Shown in pieces: positions 7,383 to 9,511 of a DNA stretch of 9,511 bases. The position numbers and the translations under genes are program-made. Under the pieces are notes generated by a model, which was not told where the DNA came from, searched no databases, and saw only the letters and a list, made by a program, of their open reading frames with translations. Where the stretch lies: positions 1 to 9,511 of the forward strand of contig JABZGO010000053.1 in the NCBI GenBank assembly GCA_015259305.1. Direction: 5' to 3'. The stretch comes from Alloprevotella tannerae (GTDB lineage: Bacteria; Bacteroidota; Bacteroidia; Bacteroidales; Bacteroidaceae). Within the stretch, counting starts at the first letter, position 1; the number at the start of each line of letters is the position of its first letter.

Positions 7383-8966
7383 TTAATCGTTCAGAAGATC
7401 TTCTGCATATTGAGCATAGTATCGATATAGGTCTTGATTAGAATCGTTAGCGATCGTTTCTGTAGGGATAGCGGCCATCAGATGTCGAGCGATATAAGAC
7501 TTTGAACGATGGCTTTGTAGATAATGCTCTAATTCTGTCTTCGCTTCCGGCATCATTCCTTTTCGAATAAGAGCTTTTGCCAGAGTTAGACGAGTATTTC
7601 CTAAGAGAGATTCTTCCGGTTGTAAATGAAGTAACTTACAGAGAAAGATTATCTTTGTGTCTATATTTCCGTTTAAACATTGTGCAGCCTCATACCAAAG
7701 ATGATATTTGTCTGGGGTTTCTCGCAATAATTGCTTGAACAGAATAATGGCACAATCATCTTTCTGCTGCCAGTGATAAAGGAATGCTTGATACCTTATT
7801 GCCTTTTTATTCTCAGGAAATCTGAACATATATTGTGCTAAGAATTTAGCATACCAATCGAAGTGATCTTGTTTGTTCCTTTCGCAAGCAAGTAGGTTGT
7901 GACATCTTTGCAAGACCATTGTTACTAATTCCTCCTGTCTGTTATCCGCTTTGTCATAAGTTGGCCTCCAGTCATCTTCGTCAAAATTACGATAAGACCA
8001 GACTTTGAAGAAATCAAGGAAGAAAGCAGCACGATCTCTTCGCAAATACCAGAAAGCCAATTTTAAAGTCCTAGAATGCCAAGTAGAAGGGCCTAGATTA
8101 CTATTAAACGTGGCATAATCCTTGAAAGCTTGAATCATATTTTCCCACTGCTGCCAATGCTTAAACTGTACAATGCGTCGGAACTGTGCCTGCCTAAAGA
8201 GTTCTATCAATTTGTTTTTAGGATAGGCTACGCTTTGTGCCAGGTCTTCGAAACGGAAAGACTCATTATTTTCGACAAGCTGTTTAATCAACTTTTCCAA
8301 CAAAGATGGGATAGTATGTTCTTCATAGACTTGTCTTTGCAAGTCTTCTTCCCTAAATAGTGCGGGATTCCAACGCTGCAGAAAGGGATAGAGCTTAAAG
8401 TCTGAGTGTTCTTGGGAAAACTTAATGCTGTAATTGAGCATTTGAGAATGGAGTAGGGATGGGCGTGGATTTTCTAGTTTTACATAAGTATCAAGTAATT
8501 TTTTTGCTTCATCCGATGGTAAGTTATAGAGAATCTCTTTTAGATAACGATACATAATCCACCCTAAGTCTTCTCTGAGTAAAGGATCGAAAAAGCGTGG
8601 GAAGTCTATGAAATGTGCAATTTGCGAGAAGGCATCTTTAGGTCTTTGTTTTGAGAGGTGCAAAGCAGGCAGAATGACCTCCGCGCCATTTTGTACTCTA
8701 TGATAAAGCACTTGGAAAGCTTTCTTCCCCATATCCTTTTCATCGAGCATCGTAGACAAGAAGGCTTTCATTTCTTTGAGACATACTTCCACTTCATCGA
8801 AGTAGCCGTGCTTAAAGAATTGGTAGCACATATCCCGCAATACCCAGAATAGAGACATCTGTAAAAACGGATCAGCCTTGTCTCTATCCCAGGCATTGAA
8901 CGCCAACTCAAAGGCTTTGCTTAATTCCCCTTGGCGTCTTAGTTCGGTAATTTCCTGTATGTGCAT
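7383..8966 (-). CDS. Uncharacterised alpha-helical (TPR-like) repeat protein with internal duplication
   Basis: I cannot assign a function. The 527-aa product (ATG 8966; an in-frame TTG at 8981 would add five residues and overlap the upstream gene) is soluble, with no signal peptide or membrane helix, and reads as all-helical. TPR-like pairs of helices appear near residues 5-70 and 420-485. The centre holds an internal duplication: PSxxHS at 169-174 and 293-298, each followed in the same register by a tryptophan (W199, W323) and an acidic FxExD block (FREED 204-208, FDEDD 328-332). A third weaker copy may end at FDPLLREDL (126-134). From memory the pattern recalls TPR proteins catalogued as DUF7017, but I could not verify this. 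The gene starts 4 nt after the PepSY stop, so it is probably co-transcribed with it. It likely acts as a scaffold for protein-protein contacts in the cytoplasm. Confidence 0.75.
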   Translation of the reverse strand: MHIQEITELRRQGELSKAFELAFNAWDRDKADPFLQMSLFWVLRDMCYQFFKHGYFDEVEVCLKEMKAFLSTMLDEKDMGKKAFQVLYHRVQNGAEVILPALHLSKQRPKDAFSQIAHFIDFPRFFDPLLREDLGWIMYRYLKEILYNLPSDEAKKLLDTYVKLENPRPSLLHSQMLNYSIKFSQEHSDFKLYPFLQRWNPALFREEDLQRQVYEEHTIPSLLEKLIKQLVENNESFRFEDLAQSVAYPKNKLIELFRQAQFRRIVQFKHWQQWENMIQAFKDYATFNSNLGPSTWHSRTLKLAFWYLRRDRAAFFLDFFKVWSYRNFDEDDWRPTYDKADNRQEELVTMVLQRCHNLLACERNKQDHFDWYAKFLAQYMFRFPENKKAIRYQAFLYHWQQKDDCAIILFKQLLRETPDKYHLWYEAAQCLNGNIDTKIIFLCKLLHLQPEESLLGNTRLTLAKALIRKGMMPEAKTELEHYLQSHRSKSYIARHLMAAIPTETIANDSNQDLYRYYAQYAEDLLND

Positions 8967-8970
8967 TGAT

Positions 8971-9511
8971 CTATGGCTCAAGACTTAGTCGTCGGAGAAG
9001 AGCCTTCGGTCGTTTTCTTTTTTTCTCACTTCGTATTTTCCAACCGCTCCAAATGCACCAAAAGATGGCTAACCCCATTAAGAAAATATAAAACAGGCTT
9101 CCTTTACCCATAAAGGTGTAGATGCGCCCTGTGTGTATTTCGATGCAAACATTACGGAGAGACATCGGGAGCGATGACATTTGATGGGGCATAGGTAGGC
9201 TAACAGAACCTTTATTATAATCAACAACAATATTCTGATGAAAAAAGTCGGCGCTATAGCCTGAGATTGCTTGATCTGATATAGGCATACCTGTAGTAGG
9301 ACGCGCTATCTCCCCCGTAAAATAGTCTGTAATGATGTTGCTGCTTCTGTCCCATTTAAACATTCCATTAAAAGAGCCGATCAGCCATTGGCCTTCCTTG
9401 TTTTTTTCTTCTACATTGATCCCCATAACACTTACCATAGGTTGGTGCAATTCTGCTTTGGGAACATCTTGTAAATGCTTCATTGCATAAAAACCATTTG
9501 ATGTGTGGAGT
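8971..9511 (-). CDS. PepSY-associated transmembrane protein, C-terminal part (5' end cut by window edge)
   Basis: The frame stays open to the right edge. An ATG at 9483 exists, but nine in-frame codons precede it and a family protein would be much longer (about 350-550 aa), so I treat this as the 179-residue C-terminal part. The segment with QWLIGSFNGMFKWD (41-54 of the visible part) and ITDYFTGE (59-66) resembles the extracytoplasmic part of Bacteroidota PepSY-TM proteins. EIHTGRIYTFMGKG (124-137) is the conserved (L/I)HTGR-type motif just before the last membrane helix (about 137-157). The helix is followed by a strongly basic tail, which places the C-terminus in the cytoplasm. Members are often found near iron or haem uptake or reductase genes, but nothing in this window shows that. 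The next gene follows after 4 nt. Confidence 0.75.
   Translation of the reverse strand, partial: LHTSNGFYAMKHLQDVPKAELHQPMVSVMGINVEEKNKEGQWLIGSFNGMFKWDRSSNIITDYFTGEIARPTTGMPISDQAISGYSADFFHQNIVVDYNKGSVSLPMPHQMSSLPMSLRNVCIEIHTGRIYTFMGKGSLFYIFLMGLAIFWCIWSGWKIRSEKKRKRPKALLRRLSLEP

Noticed and set aside
7392..7405. Perfect 14-bp palindrome CAGAAGATCTTCTG just after the glycosyltransferase stop
   Set aside because: It encodes Glu-Asp-Leu-Leu at the end of the repeat protein. With a 4-nt loop it gives only a 5-bp stem and no T run follows, so it is unlikely to be a terminator; chance codon choice explains it.
8967..8981. TTG start for the repeat protein at 8981
   Set aside because: It would overlap the PepSY gene and add only five residues; the ATG at 8966 follows the upstream stop by 4 nt, a typical operon spacing.

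Overview
The window looks like chromosomal DNA from a member of the Bacteroidota. The reasons are: a ComEC whose C-terminus shows no metallo-beta-lactamase motifs, a typical Bacteroidota SSS symporter and PepSY membrane protein, little Shine-Dalgarno signal before the genes, and two matches to the Bacteroidota -7 promoter motif TAnnTTTG in the one divergent intergenic region. GC content appears to be in the low-to-mid 40s percent by eye. A Porphyromonas-like oral or gut Bacteroidales is my best guess, but the genus is not proven by the sequence alone.

Layout, left to right. Positions 1-2628 hold a minus-strand pair: comF, then comEC, which runs off the left edge. Their stop and start codons overlap as ATGA. 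About 500 bp of non-coding DNA (2629-3124) follows, with a large concentric inverted repeat and one copy of a short repeated element. Positions 3125-4930 encode a sodium:solute symporter (minus) with an unusual secreted N-terminal extension. A 226-bp divergent region (4931-5156) carries a second copy of the short element and candidate promoters for both directions. Positions 5157-7380 encode two overlapping GT4 glycosyltransferases on the plus strand. They converge, with only 2 bp between stop codons, on a minus-strand pair: an uncharacterised alpha-helical repeat protein (7383-8966) preceded 4 nt upstream by the C-terminal part of a PepSY-type inner-membrane protein, which is cut by the right edge.

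Functionally, comF/comEC is a DNA-uptake (natural transformation) module, the glycosyltransferases are probably surface polysaccharide or glycolipid assembly enzymes, the symporter imports an unidentified solute using the sodium gradient, and the PepSY/helical-repeat pair is an uncharacterised two-gene unit. I see no mobile element, CRISPR array, rRNA or tRNA. Most of the window is ordinary core-type chromosome. The parts most worth a second look are the duplicated motif in the helical-repeat protein, the extended N-terminus of the symporter, and the repeated or palindromic elements in the two non-coding regions.
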